Part shown: positions 7,099 to 14,290 of the stretch, piece after piece
How the letters are laid out: each line of letters starts with the position of its first letter
How positions within the stretch are numbered: position 1 is the first letter of the stretch
Source: Oscillospiraceae bacterium
Lineage (GTDB): Bacteria > Bacillota > Clostridia > Oscillospirales > CAG-272
DNA: 48,713 nucleotides
Assembly: GCA_015064345.1 (NCBI GenBank)
Contig: SVSK01000010.1
Span: forward strand, 1 to 48,713
Direction of reading: 5' to 3'
Notes under the pieces: model-generated
Database searches by the model: none
Told to the model about the DNA's origin: nothing
Seen by the model: the letters and a program-made list of their open reading frames with translations, nothing else
Position numbers and translations under genes: made by a program

Positions 7099-7600
7099 GC
7101 TTTTCGTATGCTACTCTGCGCTCCCCATCCTCGAGATAGATAATTCCGCAGTACACAAATCCATGCTTTTCGAGCATTTTACGCATTACGGTGTTCCCTT
7201 CATGTGTATCGATCCTCAGAGAGCCTCTGCTGTTCTCTTTTGCAAGCTTTGTGGCGAAGTCAATAATTTCGGTTGATACACCCTTTCCGCGGCTTGTAAC
7301 AGCCACAGCGACTCTGTGTATTGCCATATAGTCAGCGTAGTCGTTCCCGGTTAACCACTCGCCGTTATATATTTTATCATAAGTTGGCTCACCGTCGAGA
7401 ATTACTGCAAATGTACCGCAAATTTCATCATCTTCAACGACGAATAAACGTTCATTTTTTGTGTCCTCTCTGATAATATGCTCGTTCGGATACCCGTTTT
7501 GCCACTGGTCAATACCTAGTAAAGCAATAGTTTTGCGCGCCTCGTCGAAAATTTCCATTACCTCTGATAAGTTATCTATGCTTGCAAGTGATATTCTCAT
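7091..7600 (-). CDS. GNAT family N-acetyltransferase
   Basis: A 169-residue GCN5-related acetyltransferase, which moves an acetyl group from acetyl-CoA to an amine; the substrate is unknown. The acetyl-CoA-binding loop is VAVAVTSRGKGVSTEIIDFA (motif A, R/Q-x-x-G-x-G form), preceded by the HRV strand and followed by LRIDTHEGN and a C-terminal GFVYCGIIY strand. It closely resembles the small Clostridial GNATs with the QWQNGYP start region. The start is placed at MRISLAS (7598-7600) because GGAG lies 7 nt upstream; an in-frame ATG 4 codons earlier overlaps that RBS. Its last 8 bp overlap the ybaK end in convergent orientation. Confidence 0.88.
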   Translation of the reverse strand: MRISLASIDNLSEVMEIFDEARKTIALLGIDQWQNGYPNEHIIREDTKNERLFVVEDDEICGTFAVILDGEPTYDKIYNGEWLTGNDYADYMAIHRVAVAVTSRGKGVSTEIIDFATKLAKENSRGSLRIDTHEGNTVMRKMLEKHGFVYCGIIYLEDGERRVAYEKLI

Positions 7601-7635
7601 TATTATCTCCATTCACAGTTTTCGCTAATGACTAT

Positions 7636-7663
7636 ATTATATCATTAATTTTCCTAATTTCAA
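7636..7663 (-). promoter_or_regulatory. Promoter of the GNAT gene
   Basis: TTGAAA (7658-7663), 16-bp spacer, TATAAT (7636-7641) on the minus strand, 35 bp before the start. Confidence 0.65.
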
Positions 7664-7701
7664 GTCCCCGACCTGCCGACTTACTTTTTTGCACAAAAGT
7701 A

Positions 7702-7730
7702 TTGACAGATTGATAGAATATCATTATAAT
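7702..7730 (+). promoter_or_regulatory. Consensus promoter of acpP
   Basis: Perfect TTGACA (7702-7707) and TATAAT (7725-7730) with 17 bp between, giving a leader of about 60 nt. Confidence 0.88.
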
Positions 7731-7795
7731 AAATTTTGTTGATAAAGCAATAAATTATACTTTATGAAAATTATTATATTTAAGGAGTACTTATA

Positions 7796-8032
7796 ATGTT
7801 TGAAAAGATCAAAACTCTGCTTGTAGAAGAACTTTCCGTTGATGAAGCTGCAATCAATCCCGATGCTGAGCTTGTAAACGACCTCGGAATCAACTCTCTT
7901 GAACTTGCCGATCTCGTTCTTCAGTGCGAAGAAAGATTCGACATCGAAATCAGCGATGACGAAATACATAAGTTTGTTACAGTTGGCGACGTTGCAAATT
8001 ATCTTGCTGAACTCACCGGTGAATCTAAATAA
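7796..8032 (+). CDS. acpP: Acyl carrier protein
   Basis: A 78-residue acidic helical carrier protein. The phosphopantetheine attachment site is Ser34 in GINSLELADLV; most fatty-acid ACPs have Asp before that Ser (DSL), while this one has Asn. The four-helix layout and the lengths of loop and helix III (ERFDIEISDDE) match fatty-acid ACPs. The gene has its own consensus promoter, a good AAGGAG RBS, and an intrinsic terminator right after it, so it is a one-gene unit away from any fab genes. It likely serves fatty-acid synthesis, but a role in a specialised pathway cannot be excluded. Confidence 0.93.
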   Translation: MFEKIKTLLVEELSVDEAAINPDAELVNDLGINSLELADLVLQCEERFDIEISDDEIHKFVTVGDVANYLAELTGESK

Positions 8033-8040
8033 TTTTGATT

Positions 8041-8070
8041 AAAACGTGCCAAACATAGGGCGCGTTTTTT
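8041..8070 (+). terminator. Terminator of acpP
   Basis: AAAACGTGCC and GGCGCGTTTT (one G-U pair) form a 10-bp stem with an 8-nt loop, ending in a run of T. It lies between acpP and the glycosyltransferase; some read-through may supply the latter, since I see no separate promoter. Confidence 0.85.
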
Positions 8071-8090
8071 CATTTATCTGGAGAATGATT

Positions 8091-8840
8091 ATGACAGAAA
8101 AAATAAACATCAGAGGTGTACAGTTTGATAGCGTGTCTCTTGACGGCGCTGTCGATATTCTTATCGCTAACCTCAAGAATGGCACACAAGCTGCGCTCTA
8201 CACTCCCAATTCCGAGATTGTTCAGTCATGTATAGATTCGCCTGAACTCTATGAGATTATTAACTCGGGAGACCTAATAATTCCCGATGGTATAGGTGTT
8301 GTTAAGGCAGGACGCATACTCGGTACGCCGTTTGAATACGGAAAAGTTGCGGGAATTGAAGTAGGCGAAGAACTAATCAGACGTGTTGCAGGAACCGATT
8401 ATAAGGTATATTTCCTCGGTGGTAAGCCCGGAATCGCGGAAACTGCTGCAAAGACTCTCTGCGAAAAATACGGCGATATCTCATTTGTAGGTTGTGCAGA
8501 CGGATACTTTAATAAGAACGGCGAAGAAAACGACAGAGTTATAGAAGCCATTAATCTTTCGGGCGCTGATATTCTGTTTGTCTGTCTTGGTGCTCCCACT
8601 CAGGAAAAGTGGATATATGATAACAGATCACGACTCACCTCAGTTAAGCTGATGCTTGCTCTCGGCGGATCACTTGACGGATATGCCGGCGTAGTTAAGA
8701 GAGCACCGAAAATCTTTATCAGTCTTGGTCTCGAATGGTTTTACAGACTCCTCTGCGATCCAAAGCGAATCGGTAGAATGATGAAGCTACCGAAATTTTA
8801 CTTTGGCACGTGGAAGTATAAGTTTAGCAGAAATAAATAA
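8091..8840 (+). CDS. tagA: WecG/TagA/CpsF family glycosyltransferase
   Basis: A 249-residue GT26 enzyme related to TagA, which adds N-acetylmannosamine to lipid-linked GlcNAc in teichoic-acid linkage synthesis, and to WecG. Characteristic blocks are LYTPNSEIV (about 41-49), IIPDGIGVVKAGRILG (about 65-80), VYFLGGKPG, DILFVCLGAPTQEKWI, LALGGSLDGYAG, and the C-terminal LGLEWFYRLLCDPKR membrane-association helix. The start is taken at MTEKINIRG with GGAG 7 nt upstream; an earlier in-frame start would run through the acpP terminator. No other teichoic-acid genes lie in the window, so the exact acceptor and sugar are inferred only from the family. Confidence 0.92.
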   Translation: MTEKINIRGVQFDSVSLDGAVDILIANLKNGTQAALYTPNSEIVQSCIDSPELYEIINSGDLIIPDGIGVVKAGRILGTPFEYGKVAGIEVGEELIRRVAGTDYKVYFLGGKPGIAETAAKTLCEKYGDISFVGCADGYFNKNGEENDRVIEAINLSGADILFVCLGAPTQEKWIYDNRSRLTSVKLMLALGGSLDGYAGVVKRAPKIFISLGLEWFYRLLCDPKRIGRMMKLPKFYFGTWKYKFSRNK

Positions 8841-8845
8841 AATAG

Positions 8846-8884
8846 AACCGCACCTTGCGACTTATGCCGTTTGGTGCGGTTTTG
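8846..8884. terminator. Bidirectional terminator between tagA and the FKBP lipoprotein gene
   Basis: A perfect 9-bp stem AACCGCACC/GGTGCGGTT around an 18-nt loop, with T-rich sequence on the plus side (TTTTGT). It can serve tagA and, less well, the converging lipoprotein gene. Confidence 0.75.
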
Positions 8885-8886
8885 TA

Positions 8887-10056
8887 TTATTCTTCAATGA
8901 TTTCTGCAGATTCAGAAACGATAGTAATTACTTCTTCATATGCGAGTGAGAGCCAGATGGTTTCCTTGTCGTAATATGAGAGGAGTTCTTCTACTGTAAC
9001 GCCATACTGTTCAGCATAAAATTCGCAACCGGCATTAAACTCTTCGTCTGTAATCTCTACTCCAAGCTCTTTAACGAGCTGATACAGAGTCATATCTTCC
9101 TGAACATAGGATTCGCTCATTGCACGAAGGCCGGCATCATCAAGACCAACATACTGTGTGAGGAATGTTTCGTAGTCTACGCCGTACATTTCAGCATACA
9201 TTGTATATGATTCTACGTGCATCTGATAAATGCGCTCAACTTCATCTTCGGGGAGTGAATGACATGTAGTTCCTTCAATGATCTGCGCCCAAATATTTTC
9301 ATAAACTGATGACATAGCTTCATTGTAAAGCTGGGAATTAAGTGATGAGCGGTAATATTCCTCGAAGTCTTCAACTGTCTCAAAATCTGTGTAGTCGGCA
9401 ACAAACTCTTCAAGAGTCGGAGCGATAGCTTCAGTGCCGTCGTAAATTCCGTTGATCTTACATTTGAATGTAACAGTTACGCCTGCAAGGTCAGAATTGC
9501 CGTAGTCTTCGGGGAATGTTACATCAAAGCTGAAGTCTTCACCTACCTTGTGGCCAAGGAAGCCTTCAACAAATCCGGGAATATAGCCTGAATCTTCAAC
9601 GATAGCAATAACGTCACCGGTTGCAGCCGTGCTATTAACAGGCTCATCGTTGATATATCCTTCATAGTTTACATTCAGGTAATCGCCTGTAACTGACTCT
9701 CTGTCATCAGAAATAAACGGAGTGTAAGCATATTCGTTAAGAAGCTCTTCGAGGTATGCAGCATATTCTTCGTCGGTTACTGTCTCGATCTTAACGGTAA
9801 CAGTAAGACCTTCATACTGACCGAGAGTTATGTAGGGGGTAAGATCGTTTGCCAAATAATCAAAAGCAGGGATCTCTTCAACAGTTGCTCCCGTTTCAGC
9901 GGGGTCTTTTGTTGCGCCTGTGTCTGCTGTCTCGTTACCGCCAACTGTTTCCTGGAAAGCGTCATCTGTGCCATCTGCTGTGGGATTTTCAGCATCACAG
10001 GATGTAAAAGTAATGATCAATAAAAGAGTAAGAAGAATAAATAATATCTTTTTCAT
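8887..10056 (-). CDS. Trigger-factor-like FKBP peptidyl-prolyl isomerase lipoprotein
   Basis: A 389-residue exported lipoprotein. The signal peptide ends with lipobox TFTSC (Cys20). A low-complexity acidic/Thr/Gly linker follows (about 21-65), then a segment and an FKBP-type PPIase domain (about 115-205: SVTGDYLNVNYEGYI, VEGFLGHKVGEDFSFDVTFPEDYG, VTFKCKINGI). A helical C-terminal chaperone-like region follows (about 210-389), as in trigger factor. The trigger factor ribosome-binding N-domain is absent, replaced by the lipoprotein anchor, so it probably folds exported proteins outside the membrane. The start at MKKILFILL is preceded by GAGG; 21 upstream in-frame codons overlap the promoter. 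It is a single-gene unit. Confidence 0.85.
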   Translation of the reverse strand: MKKILFILLTLLLIITFTSCDAENPTADGTDDAFQETVGGNETADTGATKDPAETGATVEEIPAFDYLANDLTPYITLGQYEGLTVTVKIETVTDEEYAAYLEELLNEYAYTPFISDDRESVTGDYLNVNYEGYINDEPVNSTAATGDVIAIVEDSGYIPGFVEGFLGHKVGEDFSFDVTFPEDYGNSDLAGVTVTFKCKINGIYDGTEAIAPTLEEFVADYTDFETVEDFEEYYRSSLNSQLYNEAMSSVYENIWAQIIEGTTCHSLPEDEVERIYQMHVESYTMYAEMYGVDYETFLTQYVGLDDAGLRAMSESYVQEDMTLYQLVKELGVEITDEEFNAGCEFYAEQYGVTVEELLSYYDKETIWLSLAYEEVITIVSESAEIIEE

Positions 10057-10090
10057 GTTAACCTCACAATTTAGTATATAAAACAGACCT

Positions 10091-10119
10091 ATTATAGCAC
10101 ATATTTTCAAAAACATCAA
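10091..10119 (-). promoter_or_regulatory. Promoter of the FKBP lipoprotein gene
   Basis: TTGATG (10114-10119), 17-bp spacer, TATAAT (10091-10096) on the minus strand. Confidence 0.7.
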
Positions 10120-10199
10120 CTATATTTGCTGATTTTTAGGTGAACAATGGGTGACAAAATGATTCAAAAAATGAAAAAGACGGAAATTATGCAATTATA

Positions 10200-10228
10200 T
10201 TGACAAGTTTTCTCTTCTTATCTATAAT
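10200..10228 (+). promoter_or_regulatory. Consensus promoter of the Nudix gene
   Basis: Perfect TTGACA (10200-10205) and TATAAT (10223-10228) with 17 bp between, only 20 bp from the start codon, so the leader is very short. Confidence 0.85.
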
Positions 10229-10248
10229 CAGTACAGGAGGATGCTTTT

Positions 10249-10722
10249 ATGAGAAATACTACATTATGCTACATAGAGAAAGATGGTTGTTACCTTATGC
10301 TACACCGAGTCAAGAAGAAAAACGATGTAAATAAGGACAAATGGATCGGCATTGGAGGAGGCTTTGAGGAAGATGAGTCGCCGGAGGACTGTATAAGACG
10401 CGAAGCTCTTGAGGAAACAGGTCTTACGCTCGGAGAATTAAAATTAAGGGCTGTTATTACGTTTATTATTGAGAACGGCGTATGTGAGCACATGTTCCTG
10501 TTCAAAACAAGTGATTTTTGTGGTGAACTGATCGAATGTTCAGAGGGCGTTCTTGAATGGGTACCAAAAGACAGGCTATATTCTCTTGATTTGTGGGAAG
10601 GAGATATTATTTTCCTCAATAAGTTAGAGGAAGAAAGCGATTTTTTCACGCTGAAGCTTGTCTATTCAGAAGATGGCAAACTGATATCTGCTATTGAAAA
10701 CGGAAGCAATGTAATTAAATAA
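10249..10722 (+). CDS. Nudix hydrolase, MutT-like (8-oxo-dGTP diphosphatase type)
   Basis: A 157-residue Nudix enzyme. The Nudix box G-x5-E-x7-REuxEExGu is intact at residues 37-59 (GGFEEDE...REALEETGL). The N-terminus TTLCYIEKDGCYLMLHRVKKKND and the KWIGIGGGFE strand are typical of the Clostridial YjhB/MutT-like proteins annotated as 8-oxo-dGTP diphosphatase, which removes oxidised nucleotides from the pool. The AGGAGG RBS is 7 nt upstream of ATG. It has its own consensus promoter. The substrate is not certain, as Nudix proteins with this length vary. Confidence 0.88.
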   Translation: MRNTTLCYIEKDGCYLMLHRVKKKNDVNKDKWIGIGGGFEEDESPEDCIRREALEETGLTLGELKLRAVITFIIENGVCEHMFLFKTSDFCGELIECSEGVLEWVPKDRLYSLDLWEGDIIFLNKLEEESDFFTLKLVYSEDGKLISAIENGSNVIK

Positions 10723-10834
10723 TAGTTGAAGTACAGTTCGCCTGTGTTCGTTATGTACAATTAATTGTGTTGCATTTTGGTTAAGATAACCAAAATATTC
10801 GCGTATTTGTCTCTATTTGCGTTAACTCGTATCA
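10723..10834. promoter_or_regulatory. Intergenic region with two perfect inverted repeats upstream of fsa
   Basis: Between the Nudix gene and the fsa promoter lie a perfect 12-bp palindrome ACAATTAATTGT (10757-10768) and a perfect 10-bp inverted repeat ATTTTGGTTA-AGA-TAACCAAAAT (10774-10796). Neither is followed by a T run on the plus strand, so they look more like operator sites or an RNA hairpin than a standard terminator. Confidence 0.45.
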
Positions 10835-10863
10835 TTGACGGAGACGTTACCAAGTGGTATAAT
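10835..10863 (+). promoter_or_regulatory. Promoter of fsa
   Basis: TTGACG (10835-10840), 17-bp spacer, TATAAT (10858-10863), 32 bp before the ATG. Confidence 0.78.
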
Positions 10864-10895
10864 ATTTATGTAATTAAAGATAAGGAAGTGTTGAT

Positions 10896-11576
10896 ATGCT
10901 ATATTTGATTGATACCGCTAACCTTGAAGCCATTAAAAAATGCTGTGAGTACTACCCTGTTGCTGGAGTAACTACAAATCCCACAATCGTCTCCAAAGAA
11001 AATACTGATTTCAAAAAGCTTCTCTACTCGATCAGAGAGATCATCGGAGCGGACAAGATGCTTCATGTTCAAACTACCGCAATGGAAGCCGGCGAAATAC
11101 TAAATGAAGCTATTGCCCTCAAAAATGTTGTAGGTGATAACTTCTATTTGAAGATACCGATTACAAAAGAAGGTATTAAGGCAACTGCGATGTGCAAGGA
11201 TAAGGGCTTTGGTGTAACAATGACCGCCATCTTCACGCAGCAGCAAGCACTGATTGCCGCTAATGCCGGTGCTGACTTTGTTGCTCCCTACATCAACAGA
11301 CTTGACAATATAGTTTCAGACGGCGTTCACGTTGTTGAGGAGATCGTTAATATGTTTAACATGTACGACATTAAGACAAAGATCCTCGCTGCAAGCTTTA
11401 AGAACGTTGAACAGGTACATAAGGTTGCTATGACCGGTGCTGGCGCTGTTACAGTTAATCCAGACATTTTCGATATGCTTATCTATCATCCGCTTACATA
11501 TTACGCAATTGACGATTTCTGCAAAGACTGGGAAACCGTCTACGGCGACAAGCTTGTTGCTGATCTTCTTAAATAA
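10896..11576 (+). CDS. fsa: Fructose-6-phosphate aldolase / small transaldolase
   Basis: A 226-residue class I aldolase of the TalC/FSA group. The Schiff-base lysine is Lys86 in FYLKIPIT. Gln59 (MLHVQTT) and the APY at 130-132 are the residues known to mark fructose-6-phosphate aldolases as opposed to true transaldolases, which carry Glu and a Phe at these places. GVTTNPTIVSKE near the N-terminus is the family signature. The enzyme cleaves or forms fructose 6-phosphate from dihydroxyacetone and glyceraldehyde 3-phosphate, or acts as transaldolase in the pentose phosphate route. Own promoter, AAGGAAG RBS and strong terminator make it a single unit. Confidence 0.9.
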   Translation: MLYLIDTANLEAIKKCCEYYPVAGVTTNPTIVSKENTDFKKLLYSIREIIGADKMLHVQTTAMEAGEILNEAIALKNVVGDNFYLKIPITKEGIKATAMCKDKGFGVTMTAIFTQQQALIAANAGADFVAPYINRLDNIVSDGVHVVEEIVNMFNMYDIKTKILAASFKNVEQVHKVAMTGAGAVTVNPDIFDMLIYHPLTYYAIDDFCKDWETVYGDKLVADLLK

Positions 11577-11582
11577 TCATTG

Positions 11583-11613
11583 GTCCGAGGAGTTCTCTCT
11601 TCGGACTTTTTAT
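11583..11613 (+). terminator. Terminator of fsa
   Basis: GTCCGAGGAG and CTCTTCGGAC (one G-U pair) form a 10-bp stem closed by a TTCT loop and followed by TTTTTATTTT. Confidence 0.88.
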
Positions 11614-11698
11614 TTTCAGGAATGTTGTTATTGTGATTATACCGATAGTTTTACGCAAAATACTTATTATATACCTAAAGCAATAATAAGGAGTACGT

Positions 11699-12172
11699 AT
11701 GAAGCTGTTTAGTAAGAATAAAACAATTAGCGTAGTATCCCCGCTTACCGGAGTTGCTGTTGATCTGTCAGAGGTGAATGATCCAACATTCTCGGAGCGA
11801 ATCCTCGGAAATGGAATTGCGATCTTACCCTCAGTCGGTAGGTTATATTCACCAATCAGCGGTCTGATCGAGTCGATATCTGAGTCGGCCCATGCTATAG
11901 CGATAGTCGGAGACAACGGTGTGGAGATATTGATCCATATTGGTATCGATACTGTTGAGCTTAACGGAGAGCCGTTTTCTGTTAGGGTCAAGGTCGGAGA
12001 CAGGGTTGATGTGGGACATTTGCTGATTGAGTTTGATTTAGGCAAGATTATATCAAGTGGGTACGATGCAGTAACCCCGATAATCGTTACAAATTCTTCG
12101 GACTACTCTAAGCTGGATTTTCACAAAGGAAAAATTAATGCAATGGAGAGTCTGATTGAGATAAAGAAATAA
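11699..12172 (+). CDS. PTS glucose-type EIIA domain protein (stand-alone)
   Basis: A 157-residue single-domain EIIA of the glucose family (Crr-like). The phosphorylated His is His80 in VEILIHIGIDTVELNG, and the partner His65 (SESAHAIAIVG) is also present. The block ILGNGIAILPSVGRLYSPISG is the typical beta-sandwich core. In the PTS, EIIA accepts phosphate from HPr and passes it to EIIB; as a free protein it can also act as a regulator. No EIIB/EIIC, HPr or EI gene is adjacent, so it serves a distant permease or a regulatory role. RBS AAGGAG is 7 nt before the ATG. I found no clear promoter in 11614-11690. Confidence 0.88.
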   Translation: MKLFSKNKTISVVSPLTGVAVDLSEVNDPTFSERILGNGIAILPSVGRLYSPISGLIESISESAHAIAIVGDNGVEILIHIGIDTVELNGEPFSVRVKVGDRVDVGHLLIEFDLGKIISSGYDAVTPIIVTNSSDYSKLDFHKGKINAMESLIEIKK

Positions 12173-12176
12173 AACA

Positions 12177-12209
12177 GACCCTCGGATGGTTATCCGGGGA
12201 TCTTTTTTT
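12177..12209. terminator. Terminator between the EIIA gene and ttcA-like gene (convergent)
   Basis: GACCCTCGGAT and ATCCGGGGATC form an 11-position stem with one mismatch and a GGTT loop. Seven T residues follow on the plus strand, and TGTTTTATTT on the minus strand, so it can stop transcription from both sides. Confidence 0.8.
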
Positions 12210-12210
12210 A

Positions 12211-12933
12211 TCAGATATGCCAGCCCTCAAGCTCTTTCCTTTCTATGGCGCCGAGAAGTCTTTTGTACAGTCCGCGATGAGATTTATCGAAGGCTCGAAG
12301 ATACTCTTTCATTTCTTCACGCTGACTGTGGCCGTCGTTGGGGCAAGGATTTTTATATACAGGCAGGGATGCTTTTTTTGCAAATGATGAAACTTCGCTT
12401 TCTCTCGCGTAAAGAAGAGGGCGAATCACGGAAATGCCTTTATCCTCATATACTGTGACAGGACAGAAGCACCCAATCCTGCCTTCCAGCATCAGCGACA
12501 TCATAAACGTCTCAACGGTATCGTCTAAATGATGACCGAGAGCTACCTTATTTGCACCGATCTCGACAGCTACATCAATGAGCGCGCCTCGTCTTAACTT
12601 CGAGCAGAGAGAGCAAGGGTTCTTCTCCTCCCTCTCTTTGAACACTATATCGTAAATTTTGGTTTTGACAACGTGATATTCTACTCCAAGATCTTTCGCG
12701 AAGTCACGTATCGCGTTAAACTGATCGTCTTCGGAAAAACCGAGATTAATGGATACCCCGCAAACCTCAAACGGGATCGGATAGAACTCGCGAAGCTTTG
12801 AAATGGCATAAAGAAGTGCGAGAGAATCCTTACCGCCCGATACACCCACGGCAATTTTGTCACCGGGAACAATCATTTCATAGTGATCGACGGTTTGTCT
12901 GATTTTTGACAGCAATTTCTGTAGTTCTTTCAT
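12211..12933 (-). CDS. TtcA family tRNA 2-thiocytidine-type thiolase
   Basis: A 240-residue ATP-dependent PP-loop enzyme. The SGGKDS loop lies at residues 32-37 and a CxxC pair at Cys107/Cys110 (NPCSLC), with a third Cys near residue 196 (KNPCPNDGHS). These are the ligands of the [4Fe-4S] cluster in TtcA/TtuA-type tRNA thiolases. GHHLDDTVETFMMSL is the second PP motif. TtcA makes 2-thiocytidine at position 32 of some tRNAs. Related shorter proteins in Firmicutes are annotated only as ATP-binding tRNA-modifying proteins, so the exact target base is uncertain. It is divergent from the amidase gene, with 44 bp between starts. Confidence 0.88.
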   Translation of the reverse strand: MKELQKLLSKIRQTVDHYEMIVPGDKIAVGVSGGKDSLALLYAISKLREFYPIPFEVCGVSINLGFSEDDQFNAIRDFAKDLGVEYHVVKTKIYDIVFKEREEKNPCSLCSKLRRGALIDVAVEIGANKVALGHHLDDTVETFMMSLMLEGRIGCFCPVTVYEDKGISVIRPLLYARESEVSSFAKKASLPVYKNPCPNDGHSQREEMKEYLRAFDKSHRGLYKRLLGAIERKELEGWHI

Positions 12934-12977
12934 AATCTAATCTCAATAATAAATAATTTACATAATTGGAGGATGGT

Positions 12978-13541
12978 ATGGCAACGAAAATATATATTGA
13001 CCAAGGGCACAATCCCGTGAATCCAAATGCAGGGAGTGAGGGAAATGGATTCAGAGAGCAAGACATTGTGTATGAGATCGGTCAGCTGACTGCCGAACAA
13101 CTCAGGGCAAACGGATTCGATGTACGGCTCTCAAGACCAACTGAAAGTACGCAGCTTGGAACATCAAATGGCACTTCTCTTCGTGCAAGAGTGGACGAGG
13201 CAAATTCGTGGGGAGCGGATTATTTCATAAGCCTGCACACGAATGCATCTGTTATAGAAGAGGCAACAGGAAGCGAGGCTTTTGTGTATCAAAGAGGCTC
13301 TTCCGCCGAAGCTCTCGCAGAAAACATACTGACACAGCTGAATTATGCAACAGGCCTCAGAAACAGAGGAGTTGCGGCGCGTCCCGGGTTATATGTTCTT
13401 CGCAAAACAAGAATGCCAGCAACGCTTGTTGAGCTTGGGTTTATAACAAATCCTGTTGATGCGGAGTTAATGGCTTACAGCCCGCAGTTGTTTGCAACCG
13501 GTGTAACAAACGGTATTCTTGCATATTTTGGAATGTTGTAA
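12978..13541 (+). CDS. N-acetylmuramoyl-L-alanine amidase (Amidase_3), no signal peptide
   Basis: A 187-residue zinc amidase that cleaves the lactyl-amide bond between muramic acid and the stem peptide. Zinc ligands and catalytic residues are seen in DQGHNP (His10), the Glu of GFREQD, SLHTNA (His near 85) and VELGFITNP (catalytic Glu). The domain fills the whole protein. There is no signal peptide and no cell-wall-binding domain, so it may be released by lysis, by the mother cell in sporulation (CwlC/CwlD-like), or by a non-classical path. The start is set at ATG 12978 because GGAGG lies just upstream; an in-frame TTG 4 codons earlier overlaps it. It converges on trmD. Confidence 0.88.
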   Translation: MATKIYIDQGHNPVNPNAGSEGNGFREQDIVYEIGQLTAEQLRANGFDVRLSRPTESTQLGTSNGTSLRARVDEANSWGADYFISLHTNASVIEEATGSEAFVYQRGSSAEALAENILTQLNYATGLRNRGVAARPGLYVLRKTRMPATLVELGFITNPVDAELMAYSPQLFATGVTNGILAYFGML

Positions 13542-13558
13542 CCATTTATAAAAATCAT

Positions 13559-13583
13559 GCCGGCACTATGAGGGGTGACCGGC
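13559..13583. terminator. Hairpin between amidase gene and trmD
   Basis: GCCGGCAC and GTGACCGGC pair with one bulged base. T-rich sequence follows on both sides (TTTAGTTGATTTT on plus, ATGATTTTT on minus). Probable shared terminator for the two converging genes. Confidence 0.55.
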
Positions 13584-13594
13584 TTTAGTTGATT

Positions 13595-14287
13595 TTATTT
13601 GTCTCCGCGGCGATCTATTAAGTCGGGGCGTCTTTCCTCTGTTATAGATTCTGCCTGCTCGAGTCTCCACTTATCAATGTTAGCGTGGTGTCCGCTGAGC
13701 AGCACCTCGGGCACTTCTCTGCCCATCCATACAGGCGGACGAGTGTACTGTGGATACTCAAGAAGATCATCTTCGAAGCTCTCTTTTTCGTGACACTCGG
13801 GCAACGCAAGAACACCGTCGCAGAGTCTTCCCACAGCGTCTACAATGATACATGCGGGGAGTTCTCCACCCGTGAGTACGTAATCGCCGATTGAGATTTC
13901 GTCGTCTACGATTTCGTCTATGAGCCTCTGATCCACACCCTCGTAGTGTCCGCAAAGAATTACAATATTTTCATGCTCGGACAGCTCTTTAGCCACCGCC
14001 TGATCGAAAACTCTGCCGCGTGGTGACATATAGATAACGTGTGGTTTATTCTCCAAGGTTTCTTCTATCGCCTTATAGCAACGATAGATGGGTGGGGCTG
14101 CCATAAGCATACCTCTGCCGCCGCCGTAAGGAGTGTCGTCCACACGTCTGTGCTTGTCCTCGGAATAGTCGCGGATGTTATGAGTCCTTACATCAAGCTT
14201 ACCGCTTTTTCTTGCCCTGCCGATAATGCTCTCGGAAAGAATAAAGTCAACGTGTTCCGGAAACAGAGTCATTATATCAAATCTCAT
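13595..14287 (-). CDS. trmD: tRNA (guanine37-N1)-methyltransferase
   Basis: A 230-residue SPOUT-fold methyltransferase that makes m1G37 in tRNAs, using S-adenosylmethionine and preventing frameshifts. The N-terminal MRFDIMTLFPEHVD, DDTPYGGGRGMLM, VILCGHYEGVDQRL and the trefoil-knot segment SIGDYVLTGGELPA are all intact, as is the C-terminal SGHHANIDKWRLEQ. It lies 3 nt after the rimM stop, so the two are translationally linked, as in most bacteria. Here the usual partners rpsP (before) and rplS (after) are missing. Confidence 0.97.
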   Translation of the reverse strand: MRFDIMTLFPEHVDFILSESIIGRARKSGKLDVRTHNIRDYSEDKHRRVDDTPYGGGRGMLMAAPPIYRCYKAIEETLENKPHVIYMSPRGRVFDQAVAKELSEHENIVILCGHYEGVDQRLIDEIVDDEISIGDYVLTGGELPACIIVDAVGRLCDGVLALPECHEKESFEDDLLEYPQYTRPPVWMGREVPEVLLSGHHANIDKWRLEQAESITEERRPDLIDRRGDK

Positions 14288-14290
14288 TAT

